Positions 27,405 through 34,345 of a stretch of DNA of 35,474 bases are shown one piece after another. This stretch comes from Pseudomonadota bacterium (GTDB taxonomy: Bacteria > Pseudomonadota > Alphaproteobacteria > Rickettsiales > SXRF01): contig CAUJIB010000031.1 of assembly GCA_963205245.1 (NCBI GenBank), forward strand, positions 1 to 35,474, written 5' to 3'. Numbering within the stretch: position 1 is the stretch's first letter; every line of letters starts with the position of its first letter. Made by a program: the position numbers and the translations under genes. The notes under the pieces are model-generated. The model searched no databases. It was given only the letters and a program-made list of their open reading frames with translations, and had not been told where the DNA came from.

Positions 27405-27793
27405 ATGTGTTATGGTTGGAGGGGAATATTTTAGAAAAATTATGTGTAAACCTGAATGAAAAATTCATAAAAACCAACTAAATATAAGCGCATTGTAGCA
27501 TAAAATAGATGTTATGTCAGTTCACGATTTTTTCTGTTTTGAGTATGTAAATATGAGGAGTGATATTTACAGAGGATACAGAGATAATTTATTTTCTATT
27601 TTAATAAATATTGTTTCTGAATTGCTTTAATTATTTATAGAAAAATTATTCCCTTGACAGTGTTACAATTCAATATCTTAATTAATATATTGAATTGTAA
27701 CACTTAAATAAAATGTTTGTTTTTTATATTTTTTTGTTACAATGCGGCATCTTTCTGGTTTTCCGTTATATTATAAATTATAAGGAATTAATC
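27405..27793. other. Regulatory intergenic region upstream of the Crp/Fnr regulator
   Basis: Gene-free for 389 bases. Very AT-rich, with a promoter/operator block at 27654-27703 and a further half-site at 27735-27743. A frame opening at 27713 would add 27 hydrophobic residues to the regulator but has no ribosome site, so I treat this part as untranslated leader. Confidence 0.6.
27654..27743 (+). promoter_or_regulatory. Promoter with perfect 17-bp inverted-repeat operator
   Basis: TTGACA (27654-27659) is followed at once by a perfect inverted repeat. Arm one is 27660-27676 (GTGTTACAATTCAATAT), then a 10-base spacer, then arm two at 27687-27703. With a 17-base spacing the -10 would be CTTAAT at 27677-27682, inside the repeat's spacer, so a bound protein would block polymerase. 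TGTTACAAT recurs at 27735-27743. The repeat is not the TTGAT-type FNR box. The regulator that binds it is unknown. Confidence 0.7.
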
Positions 27794-28552
27794 ATGATAA
27801 AGCTTTCTCTTGCTGATGTTGTAGAAACCCTGCCGTTATTTGCTGAGATAAGTGGGAAAGAAAAAACAGCATTATTGCAGGTCGCAAAACTTCGTAATCT
27901 AGCACATGGTCAGCTTCTGTTTATTCAGGGTGATCCGATGATTTATTTCCATATTATTTATAGTGGCACTATTCAGTTGTTTCGGGAAACGGCAGATGGT
28001 TATGAAATAACTCCTGCAATTCTTATTGCAGGTGATTCACTCTGTCCGGCAGAGGTGGTGGAAACTGCACCTTTTTATCATGTTAATGCAAAGGCGGTAG
28101 ATGATGCAATTCTATTTGAAGTCCCTATGGATTGGTTAAAGGCTAATTTGAAGGATTTTAATCATTTAATACTAAAATTATTTTCAGATGTTTCGCATCG
28201 TTTGCAAGAAAGTACTTTGGAAGTGGAGCGTCAAGCAACTATGTCGGCAGTACAGCTTGTAACCTGTTTTTTACACGATATATGTGTACGTTATAATTTT
28301 GATCCAAAAGGATTTGAATTGCCTTATAGTAAAACTTTAATAGCTTCCCGTTTAGGTATGGAGCTTGAAACTTTATCACGTTCTTTGCATAAGTTAAAAG
28401 ATTACGGTATAACAGTACAAGGTACGCATGAATCTTTTCATGATGCTCAGGCAGTTGAGGATTTTGCCTGTGAATATTGCGCAACTCCGATTAGTTGCAA
28501 TAAGCATAGTGAAGTAAAAAAGAAGGTTACGCATATTCCACAAAGTGCATAA
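27794..28552 (+). CDS. Crp/Fnr family transcriptional regulator
   Basis: 252 residues from the ATG at 27794, which has AAGGAA 6 bases upstream. The cyclic-nucleotide-binding-like beta-roll (about 10-125) includes GQLLFIQGDPMIYFHIIYSG. A dimer helix follows. The winged helix (about 170-215) has SKTLIASRLGMELETLSRSLHKL. Its E-T-L-S-R recognition helix carries the E-x-x-S-R that contacts TTGAT in FNR/DNR proteins. It lacks the N-terminal cysteines of FNR's iron-sulfur cluster, which argues for a DNR/NO- or other redox-type sensor. The C-terminus has C226-x2-C229-x5-C235, unusual and possibly metal-binding. A bidirectional terminator follows. Confidence 0.9.
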   Translation: MIKLSLADVVETLPLFAEISGKEKTALLQVAKLRNLAHGQLLFIQGDPMIYFHIIYSGTIQLFRETADGYEITPAILIAGDSLCPAEVVETAPFYHVNAKAVDDAILFEVPMDWLKANLKDFNHLILKLFSDVSHRLQESTLEVERQATMSAVQLVTCFLHDICVRYNFDPKGFELPYSKTLIASRLGMELETLSRSLHKLKDYGITVQGTHESFHDAQAVEDFACEYCATPISCNKHSEVKKKVTHIPQSA

Positions 28553-28573
28553 ATAATGCTTACTTATAATAAA

Positions 28574-28604
28574 AAAATCCCCACAATATTGGTGTGGGGA
28601 TTTT
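28574..28604. terminator. Bidirectional terminator
   Basis: A 12-bp perfect stem (28574-28585 with 28593-28604), flanked by A-run and T-run, lies between the convergent regulator and GH114 genes. Confidence 0.88.
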
Positions 28605-28617
28605 GATTAGAAGTAGT

Positions 28618-29475
28618 TTATCTGCATGCTTGTCGGGTTGCATCCAGATTTAAGTTCTTTTTAATTGCATTAAAATTCATGCTGTTTGCCTTAGAGCAAA
28701 ACTGGGATGTGTTCAGCTTATACTCTGCGACGAACACTGCTTTACCGGCTTTTATGAATGGAGTAAGTAGGTCGCATTCATTGTATTGGAAGCATTGTTC
28801 ATTAAGAGCCCAGTCGAAATAAGGAACTAATTCTTTCACCTGATCCAAATCATTTTTTAGACCTGCTGATAAACCTCTGGCATGAGCTTCGTTTGCTAGG
28901 AATTTGTTATATGCTAGCTGATCTTCAGATGTTAATGGGAATCCTGTTTTATTTGTATATCCATCAACATTATCAAATTCAACGGCATCAAAACCTTTTG
29001 ATTTACATAAATCTAGGCGAGCACGAATAATAGGGGCAAGAAGTTCAATTTTACGTATATCAAGCCATTTTTCACCAGCCCAGCCATTGCTTGCTCCAAG
29101 TACTGAAGCAGGGAATTTGGAGGCATCCGGACGCCAATTTTCATATGATCCGGCACTCATATAGCAAACCACTTTGCGACCCTTTTCTTTTAATGAAGCG
29201 ACAACACTGGCTGGATTATCGAATAAATCAATATTGTACATATCCACATTAACCGATTGATTAACGGGAGTTGTCAATTGCCATTGCCAGCTGGTTACTA
29301 GAGGAAAAATTATTTTTGATCCTGTGGGCGGCGTTGGCGTTGGAGTTGGAGTGGTTGTTGGTGTAGTTGGGCATGGGGACGTCTGGGCAAAAGCTGATGT
29401 ACATACGGTTGATAACGCTATTACGAGAAAATATTGAGCCATTTTATTTTTTATAGAGAAATAATTCTGTATCAT
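28618..29475 (-). CDS. GH114 endo-alpha-1,4-polygalactosaminidase-like exported protein
   Basis: 285 residues. Signal peptide (MAQYFLVIALSTVCTSAFA, cleavage after AFA), then a Pro/Thr linker of simple repeats, then a TIM-barrel domain. The GH114 pattern is visible: WQWQL, YNIDLFDNPASVVASLKEKGRKVVCYMSAGSYENWR, KWLDIR, GFDAVEFDNVDGY and LSAGLKNDL. Glu and Asp in EFDNVD are the likely catalytic residues. The family cleaves alpha-1,4-linked galactosamine, as in Pel-type exopolysaccharide. No pel genes are nearby, so it may act on host, fungal or foreign polymers. GGGA lies 5 bases before the first ATG. Confidence 0.87.
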   Translation of the reverse strand: MIQNYFSIKNKMAQYFLVIALSTVCTSAFAQTSPCPTTPTTTPTPTPTPPTGSKIIFPLVTSWQWQLTTPVNQSVNVDMYNIDLFDNPASVVASLKEKGRKVVCYMSAGSYENWRPDASKFPASVLGASNGWAGEKWLDIRKIELLAPIIRARLDLCKSKGFDAVEFDNVDGYTNKTGFPLTSEDQLAYNKFLANEAHARGLSAGLKNDLDQVKELVPYFDWALNEQCFQYNECDLLTPFIKAGKAVFVAEYKLNTSQFCSKANSMNFNAIKKNLNLDATRQACR

Positions 29476-29725
29476 ACTAATCCCTCTTGCGATTAATTAA
29501 TTTTAATTTATTTTTATATTATTTTAATATTAATATTGGTTAATAATTAAAGCATAATTTCAGAATTTATTCAAATCAATTATTTTTTTAAGGAATTAAT
29601 CATATTTTTCATGCTGTTATTGGCGATTGTTGATTTGTGATGGTGTTATATAATGCATATCTGAATCCGTATATATGGAGCAGGATTTTATTTACGCATT
29701 GCTTAAAGAATGTGTTTTAATTAAA
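29476..29725. other. Intergenic region without supported gene
   Basis: Very AT-rich (runs of TTAATATTAATATT). It probably contains the GH114 promoter. No gene, tRNA or clear terminator was seen. Confidence 0.4.
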
Positions 29726-30244
29726 TCACATTTTTAGGTGTTTGATTAAATCTTTGCCAGCGTAATGGGTTAAATCCTTGGGATATTCTATACGTATTTT
29801 TTTTAATGTATGCTCTTCCAGATTTTTCTTTAGATCTCCAAGCATTTTAGCTGGCGCAACCATGATCAAATTGTTGAACATTTTATTTATTGATGCTCCA
29901 TTAATTTGGTCTGCGATGTGTTTTGCAAAATTTTTCCTAATATTATCTTTTATGTAAGCATGAGGTTCAGCAATATGACGGGCGGTAGATGAGTTTTCAG
30001 GTATCGTGGCGGGTTTATTGCGGCCTTTTTCATATGATTCATCGGGTTCAGCTTGCCATTCCATGTTATTTACCGGTAGTAATTCGCGTATTAAAGTTGC
30101 CTTATAACGCGGATGCCCATAATCTCCTCGTATGGGAATGATTTTTTCAGTTATAGAATTTTTATATATTTGTGCCTGTTTTCCATCAGCTACCAGCACC
30201 CAAGTTATTGGAGATTTGATTGGTAGTATTTCTTTCCTTGGCAT
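29726..30244 (-). CDS. Host-attachment family protein (baeRF12-like)
   Basis: 172 residues from the third in-frame ATG, which has GGAG 6 bases upstream. Two earlier ATGs (30250, 30256) lack a site. The protein has ITWVLVADGKQAQIYKN at the start, ARHIAEPHAYIKDNIRKNFAKHIADQIN in the middle and LIMVAPAKMLGDLKKNLEEHTLKKIRIEYPKDLT at the end, the pattern of 'protein required for attachment to host cells' proteins (bacterial eRF1-like fold). The name is historical. The fold suggests a ribosome- or RNA-related role. It follows usp by 25 bases, so both are probably co-expressed. Confidence 0.85.
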   Translation of the reverse strand: MPRKEILPIKSPITWVLVADGKQAQIYKNSITEKIIPIRGDYGHPRYKATLIRELLPVNNMEWQAEPDESYEKGRNKPATIPENSSTARHIAEPHAYIKDNIRKNFAKHIADQINGASINKMFNNLIMVAPAKMLGDLKKNLEEHTLKKIRIEYPKDLTHYAGKDLIKHLKM

Positions 30245-30269
30245 GGCCATCTCCATTTACTCATTAAGA

Positions 30270-31178
30270 TTAATGTGACAGTAACAATGGAATTTCTGCA
30301 TTTTCTAAAACATAATCAGTGATACCTCCCAATATCATCTCCCGCAGGCGGCTATGACCATAAGCTCCCATAACCATAAGGTCGGAATCCAGCTCTTTGG
30401 CGCGTATCAATAACGCTTCGGCAGGCGTGCGGTTGCCGGCTGTTACAATAATTCCTGTGGCATTAATATTATGGCAGTTAAGATATTCTATGATATCTTC
30501 TTCTGCCTTGAGGTCATAATTAGTTTTGCTGTCTCGTATGGTAAGTAATTTGACGCTATCGGATTTTTCTAGAAAATCCATTGCATTATACATTCCCCGT
30601 GCAGCTTCTATTCCTCCATCCCATGCTATGGAAATATTTTTGCATTGCCATTTGCGTGCTTTAATTTCAACATCTTTGTGTATGGGTGTTATCAGCACTG
30701 GACGTGCGGTTTCAAATAATGCTGAGATAATTGCCGAATCATAAACCGCACTAGGATCATTGCTGCCACGGCTTATTACGATAATATCGTGGATACGTCC
30801 CTGTTGTGCCACTATATCTTTTATATCGCCGGTTAAAGTTATCAGTTCGGCGCTAGCGCAATTGCTTCTTTTATTCTTGTTACTGATGACCATATTATTT
30901 TTTTCTAAAACAGGGATGTTATATTTACTGGAAAGGGAATTTATATGTTGTTTGGCATGTTCCAGATGCGCGCTTATTTCTTTTTCTATAGCGGCAATAA
31001 CATATGAGCTTTCTATAACTCCTTCGCCGTATATTCCTACATAGTTGCTGGGATTAGGGGAGATATGTAATATGGAAAGTCTAGAAGAATAGGCTTCAGC
31101 CAAAGCAAAAGCAGTGGAGAGTGCGCCTAATTCTTTTTCTGTGCCAGCAAAAACACATAATACTGATTTAATAGACAT
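30270..31178 (-). CDS. Tandem universal stress protein
   Basis: 302 residues with two UspA domains. The first (about 1-140) begins SIKSVLCVFAGTE. The second (about 160-302) ends MVMGAYGHSRLREMILGGITDYVLENAEIPLLLSH with the G-x2-G-x9-G-type ATP-binding motif. The first domain's equivalent (IIVISRGSNDPSAVYDS) has lost it, so only the second is likely to bind ATP. GGAGG precedes the ATG. A perfect FNR-type box 56-69 bases upstream fits anaerobic/redox induction, as known for many usp genes. It heads the operon with the host-attachment family gene. Confidence 0.92.
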   Translation of the reverse strand: MSIKSVLCVFAGTEKELGALSTAFALAEAYSSRLSILHISPNPSNYVGIYGEGVIESSYVIAAIEKEISAHLEHAKQHINSLSSKYNIPVLEKNNMVISNKNKRSNCASAELITLTGDIKDIVAQQGRIHDIIVISRGSNDPSAVYDSAIISALFETARPVLITPIHKDVEIKARKWQCKNISIAWDGGIEAARGMYNAMDFLEKSDSVKLLTIRDSKTNYDLKAEEDIIEYLNCHNINATGIIVTAGNRTPAEALLIRAKELDSDLMVMGAYGHSRLREMILGGITDYVLENAEIPLLLSH

Positions 31179-31204
31179 ATTGTCCTCCGAGAAAGGGGTT
31201 ATAA

Positions 31205-31247
31205 ATAGTAAATGATTTTATTGGGAAATAGGTTTGATTGTAATCAA
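31205..31247. promoter_or_regulatory. FNR-type box and promoter between usp and acs
   Basis: TTGAT-TGTA-ATCAA at 31234-31247 is a perfect match to the FNR/ANR/FixK consensus TTGAT-N4-ATCAA. On the minus strand, TACTAT (31210-31205) is a plausible usp -10. It puts the box centre about 42 bases before the start, the class II activation position. For acs, TATTAT at 31261 would put the centre about 32 bases upstream of the start, which is less standard. Confidence 0.75.
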
Positions 31248-31291
31248 GCTGGAACTGATATATTATACGAACCGCAAAAATGGAGGGCAAT

Positions 31292-33130
31292 ATGAGTGAT
31301 CTGTTTTGGGAAATGATAGCTAGTAGGCTTGGGTGGCGTACACGTTGGAATAATGTAAATAACTCTGATTTCTGTACAGGTGTTATCCGTTGGTTTTTAG
31401 GTGGTGAACTCAGTGTTGCAGAAAATTGTTTGGACAGGCATCTCAGTACTCAGCCCGATAAAATTGCAATTATCTGGGAAAGTGATGATGGCAAGGAAAG
31501 CCGCCTTATTACTTACCGTGAGCTGCATCATGACGTTTGTAAAGCGGCTAATGCTTTGGTTGCAATGGGTGTAAATGCAGGTGACAGGGTAACCATTTAT
31601 TTGCCGATGATACCTGAAGCGGCAATTTCTATGCTGGCTTGTGCGCGGATTGGCGCTGTGCATTCAGTAGTATTTGGAGGATTTTCAGCCCAGTCTTTGC
31701 AGGGGAGGATAATTGATGCGGGTAGCCGTATAGTAATTACCGCTGATGAGGGATTACGCGGCGGCAAGCATATTCCGCTTAAAGCTACGGTAGATGAGGC
31801 TATTGAAGGTACAAAAGTTGAAAAAATATTGGTGGTGCAGCGCACAGGAGTTGATATAGCTTTTAACCGTGGGCGTGATGTATGGTGGCATGAAGCACTC
31901 GCTATGGCGAGTGCAGAATTTCCGGTACAGTTTTTTGATGCCGAGCATCCTTTATTTATTCTTTATACTTCCGGTTCTACGGGAAAGCCTAAAGGGTTGT
32001 TGCATACGTGCGGCGGCTATTTGGTATGGGCAGCATACACCCATCAAGAAATTTTTGATTTGAAACCGGATGATATTTTCTGGTGTACGGCTGATATTGG
32101 CTGGGTTACGGGGCATACTTACACTCTTTATGCTCCCCTTGCCAATGGAGCGACTATGCTGATGTTTGAAGGAGTGCCGAATTATCCCGATCCTTCGCGT
32201 TTCTGGCAGGTAGTGGATAAATATAAAGTGACGATTTTTTATACTGCACCCACTGCAATCCGCGCCCTTATGCGTGAGGGTGATGAATGGGTAAAAAAAT
32301 CCAGCCGCAAGTCACTGCGGATTTTAGGTTCGGTCGGTGAGCCTATTAATCCTGAAGCATGGCGGTGGTATAATGAAACTGTGGGTGAAAGACGTTTGCC
32401 GATAGTGGATACTTGGTGGCAGACAGAAACTGGCGCCACCCTTATCAGCCCGCTGGCAGGGAAAACTAAAACCAAGCCGGGTTCGGCAACTTTACCGCTT
32501 CCGGGAATCAAGCCGGTGCTTCTTGATGAGCAGGGTAAAGAGATTGAAGGTAAGGGCGAGGGGGCATTGTGCATAGCAGAACCGTGGCCGGGGCTTGCAC
32601 GCACTATCTATGGTGACCATGAGCGTTACCGCCAGACTTACTTCGCACCTTATGACGGCTATTATTGTACTGGTGATGGTGCAAGGCGTGACGAAGATGG
32701 TTATTACTGGATAACAGGACGGATGGATGATGTGCTGAATGTTTCAGGGCATAGGCTGGGAACAGCAGAAATTGAATCGGCTCTGGTTGCTCACGCGAAA
32801 GTTGCAGAAGCGGCGGTGGTAGGAGTGCCGCATGATATTAAAGGTGAGGGTATTTATGCTTATGTTACACTTAATGGCGATGTGGATATTTCAGGTGATA
32901 AAGAGGATCATATTAGGTTGGAGCTGAAAGCATGGGTACGTGCGCAGATTGGTGCAATCGCCATGCCGGATTTTATACAATTTGCGCCACAACTCCCCAA
33001 AACCCGTTCGGGCAAAATCATGCGCCGGATTTTGCGGAAAATAGCGGCCGGACAAACCGACCAGCTTGGTGATACCTCAACTTTGCTTAATCCTGAGGCA
33101 GTGGAAATGCTGGTGGCAGGGAAAGGGTAG
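31292..33130 (+). CDS. acsA: Acetyl-CoA synthetase (AMP-forming)
   Basis: 612 residues. It activates acetate (or a short-chain acid) to acyl-CoA. The start at 31292 has GGAGG with 5 bases to ATG; an ATG 12 bases upstream lies in that site. The adenylate-forming motifs are [11 protein letters not shown] (about 225-235), [48 protein letters not shown], and K575 in RSGKIMRR, the lysine usually regulated by acetylation. The N-terminal lid region is about 30 residues shorter than in typical Acs. The Trp in WWQTETG favours acetate. It is divergent from usp across the FNR-type box. Confidence 0.94.
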   Translation: MSDLFWEMIASRLGWRTRWNNVNNSDFCTGVIRWFLGGELSVAENCLDRHLSTQPDKIAIIWESDDGKESRLITYRELHHDVCKAANALVAMGVNAGDRVTIYLPMIPEAAISMLACARIGAVHSVVFGGFSAQSLQGRIIDAGSRIVITADEGLRGGKHIPLKATVDEAIEGTKVEKILVVQRTGVDIAFNRGRDVWWHEALAMASAEFPVQFFDAEHPLFILYTSGSTGKPKGLLHTCGGYLVWAAYTHQEIFDLKPDDIFWCTADIGWVTGHTYTLYAPLANGATMLMFEGVPNYPDPSRFWQVVDKYKVTIFYTAPTAIRALMREGDEWVKKSSRKSLRILGSVGEPINPEAWRWYNETVGERRLPIVDTWWQTETGATLISPLAGKTKTKPGSATLPLPGIKPVLLDEQGKEIEGKGEGALCIAEPWPGLARTIYGDHERYRQTYFAPYDGYYCTGDGARRDEDGYYWITGRMDDVLNVSGHRLGTAEIESALVAHAKVAEAAVVGVPHDIKGEGIYAYVTLNGDVDISGDKEDHIRLELKAWVRAQIGAIAMPDFIQFAPQLPKTRSGKIMRRILRKIAAGQTDQLGDTSTLLNPEAVEMLVAGKG

Positions 33131-33140
33131 AATTTTTATT

Positions 33141-33223
33141 TGTCATACCGTATTTGTTGCGGTATCTGGAGATAAAAAATAAATTAGTATTATTACAGAC
33201 CCCGCAATAAATACGGGGTGACA
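33141..33223. repeat. Palindromic repeat of two covarying hairpins
   Basis: Arms 33141-33168 and 33196-33223 are imperfectly complementary (23 of 28). Each arm is itself a hairpin: ATACCG...CGGTAT in the left, ACCCCG...CGGGGT (read as its reverse complement) in the right. The arms differ at paired positions that keep each local hairpin, a sign of maintained structure. It lies between acs and prmA. Confidence 0.8.
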
Positions 33224-33241
33224 AATTAGAGTACTCTAAAA

Positions 33242-34147
33242 ATGAAAAAAATGTTTGAGAAAAATCCTTTTGCCCAAGCTGCGGTATATTGGCAGGTGTT
33301 GTTTATGCTGCCGGCAAATGCGGTGGGGACGGCTGAAGAAGCATTCAGCGATATTAGCACTTCGGTTGCTAATTTTGAAACTGATGAAGAAAATGGCATT
33401 TGGACATTCGAGCTTATCTGCGATGAAAAACCGGATGCTGATGAGATAAACAGGCGGCTCTTGGTGATTACGGCGTTGCATAATATCCCTATGCCGGAAA
33501 TAAGTATAGAGCAGCTTGTGCAGGCCGACTGGCTGTCGCAGGTGGCAAGGGATTTCCCACCTCTTTCTATCGGGCGTTTTTTTGTACATGGATCGCATGT
33601 GCCTCCATCACCAAAGCCTAGCAGTATTTCTATACAGGTGGATGCTGGCGCGGCGTTTGGCTCAGGAGAGCATGGCACAACCCGTTGTTGTCTTGAAGCA
33701 TTGGAATTTTTAGCGCAAAGCCGGAAATTTCCCAAAATCCTAGATATGGGAACTGGTTCAGGGATTTTAGCTATTGCGGCTGCCAAGCTTTGGAAAACAG
33801 ATATTCTAGCGGTTGATCTTGATCCGGTTTCGGTGCGGGTGACGGACGAAAATACTGTTACTAATAAGGTGCAGAAATTTATAAAAACTGGTGTATCCGA
33901 TGGTTATAGCGCGATGCTGATAAAACGTGCTGCTACGTATGATTTGATCATTGCTAATATTCTTGCCCGCCCGCTTATTGCCTTTGCCCCGCATTTGAAG
34001 GGAAATCTTGCAGAAGGCGGTGTGGCGGTGCTTTCCGGATTGCTGGTGTCTCAGGAAAAACAGGTGCTGGCCGCTCATCGTGTGCATGGGCTTGTCTTAA
34101 AAAAGAAATTTACACATCAAGGCTGGTGTACTCTAATTATTGGCTAG
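33242..34147 (+). CDS. prmA: Ribosomal protein L11 methyltransferase
   Basis: 301 residues. It trimethylates L11 lysines/N-terminus. An N-terminal L11-binding domain (about 1-110) precedes the methyltransferase domain. It has DAGAAFGSGEHGTTRCCLEAL (about 137-157), the SAM motif ILDMGTGSGILAIAAAKL, and NILARPL with LKGNLAEGGVAVLSGLL. The family motif NPPY is replaced by ANIL, as normal in PrmA. No clear ribosome site, and a palindrome (TTAGAGTACTCTAA, 33226-33239) lies just before the ATG. It may be expressed from the acs transcript. Confidence 0.93.
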   Translation: MKKMFEKNPFAQAAVYWQVLFMLPANAVGTAEEAFSDISTSVANFETDEENGIWTFELICDEKPDADEINRRLLVITALHNIPMPEISIEQLVQADWLSQVARDFPPLSIGRFFVHGSHVPPSPKPSSISIQVDAGAAFGSGEHGTTRCCLEALEFLAQSRKFPKILDMGTGSGILAIAAAKLWKTDILAVDLDPVSVRVTDENTVTNKVQKFIKTGVSDGYSAMLIKRAATYDLIIANILARPLIAFAPHLKGNLAEGGVAVLSGLLVSQEKQVLAAHRVHGLVLKKKFTHQGWCTLIIG

Positions 34148-34345
34148 AGAAATATATTTCTAGCGTCTTAGTTGTTATATTATATCATAATTCAACTTTA
34201 TAATATTATTATAATACAGATACATGGCAAAATGCTTGCCGTATACTGTACCTTTTTAATCCTTAATTAAACAATTTATGATTGAATTTATAAATTGAAA
34301 AGCAATTTTAAGTTTAATTAAGATGTCTTTTTTATAGGAGGTTAT
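34148..34345. other. Intergenic region upstream of the repeat-protein gene
   Basis: AT-rich DNA separating prmA from the repeat-protein gene. It probably holds that gene's promoter. No hairpin terminator with a T-run was seen. Confidence 0.4.

Noticed and set aside
33226-33239. 14-bp palindrome TTAGAGTACTCTAA before prmA as an operator
   Set aside because: Short palindromes are frequent in AT-rich DNA and no second copy or known binding site supports it.
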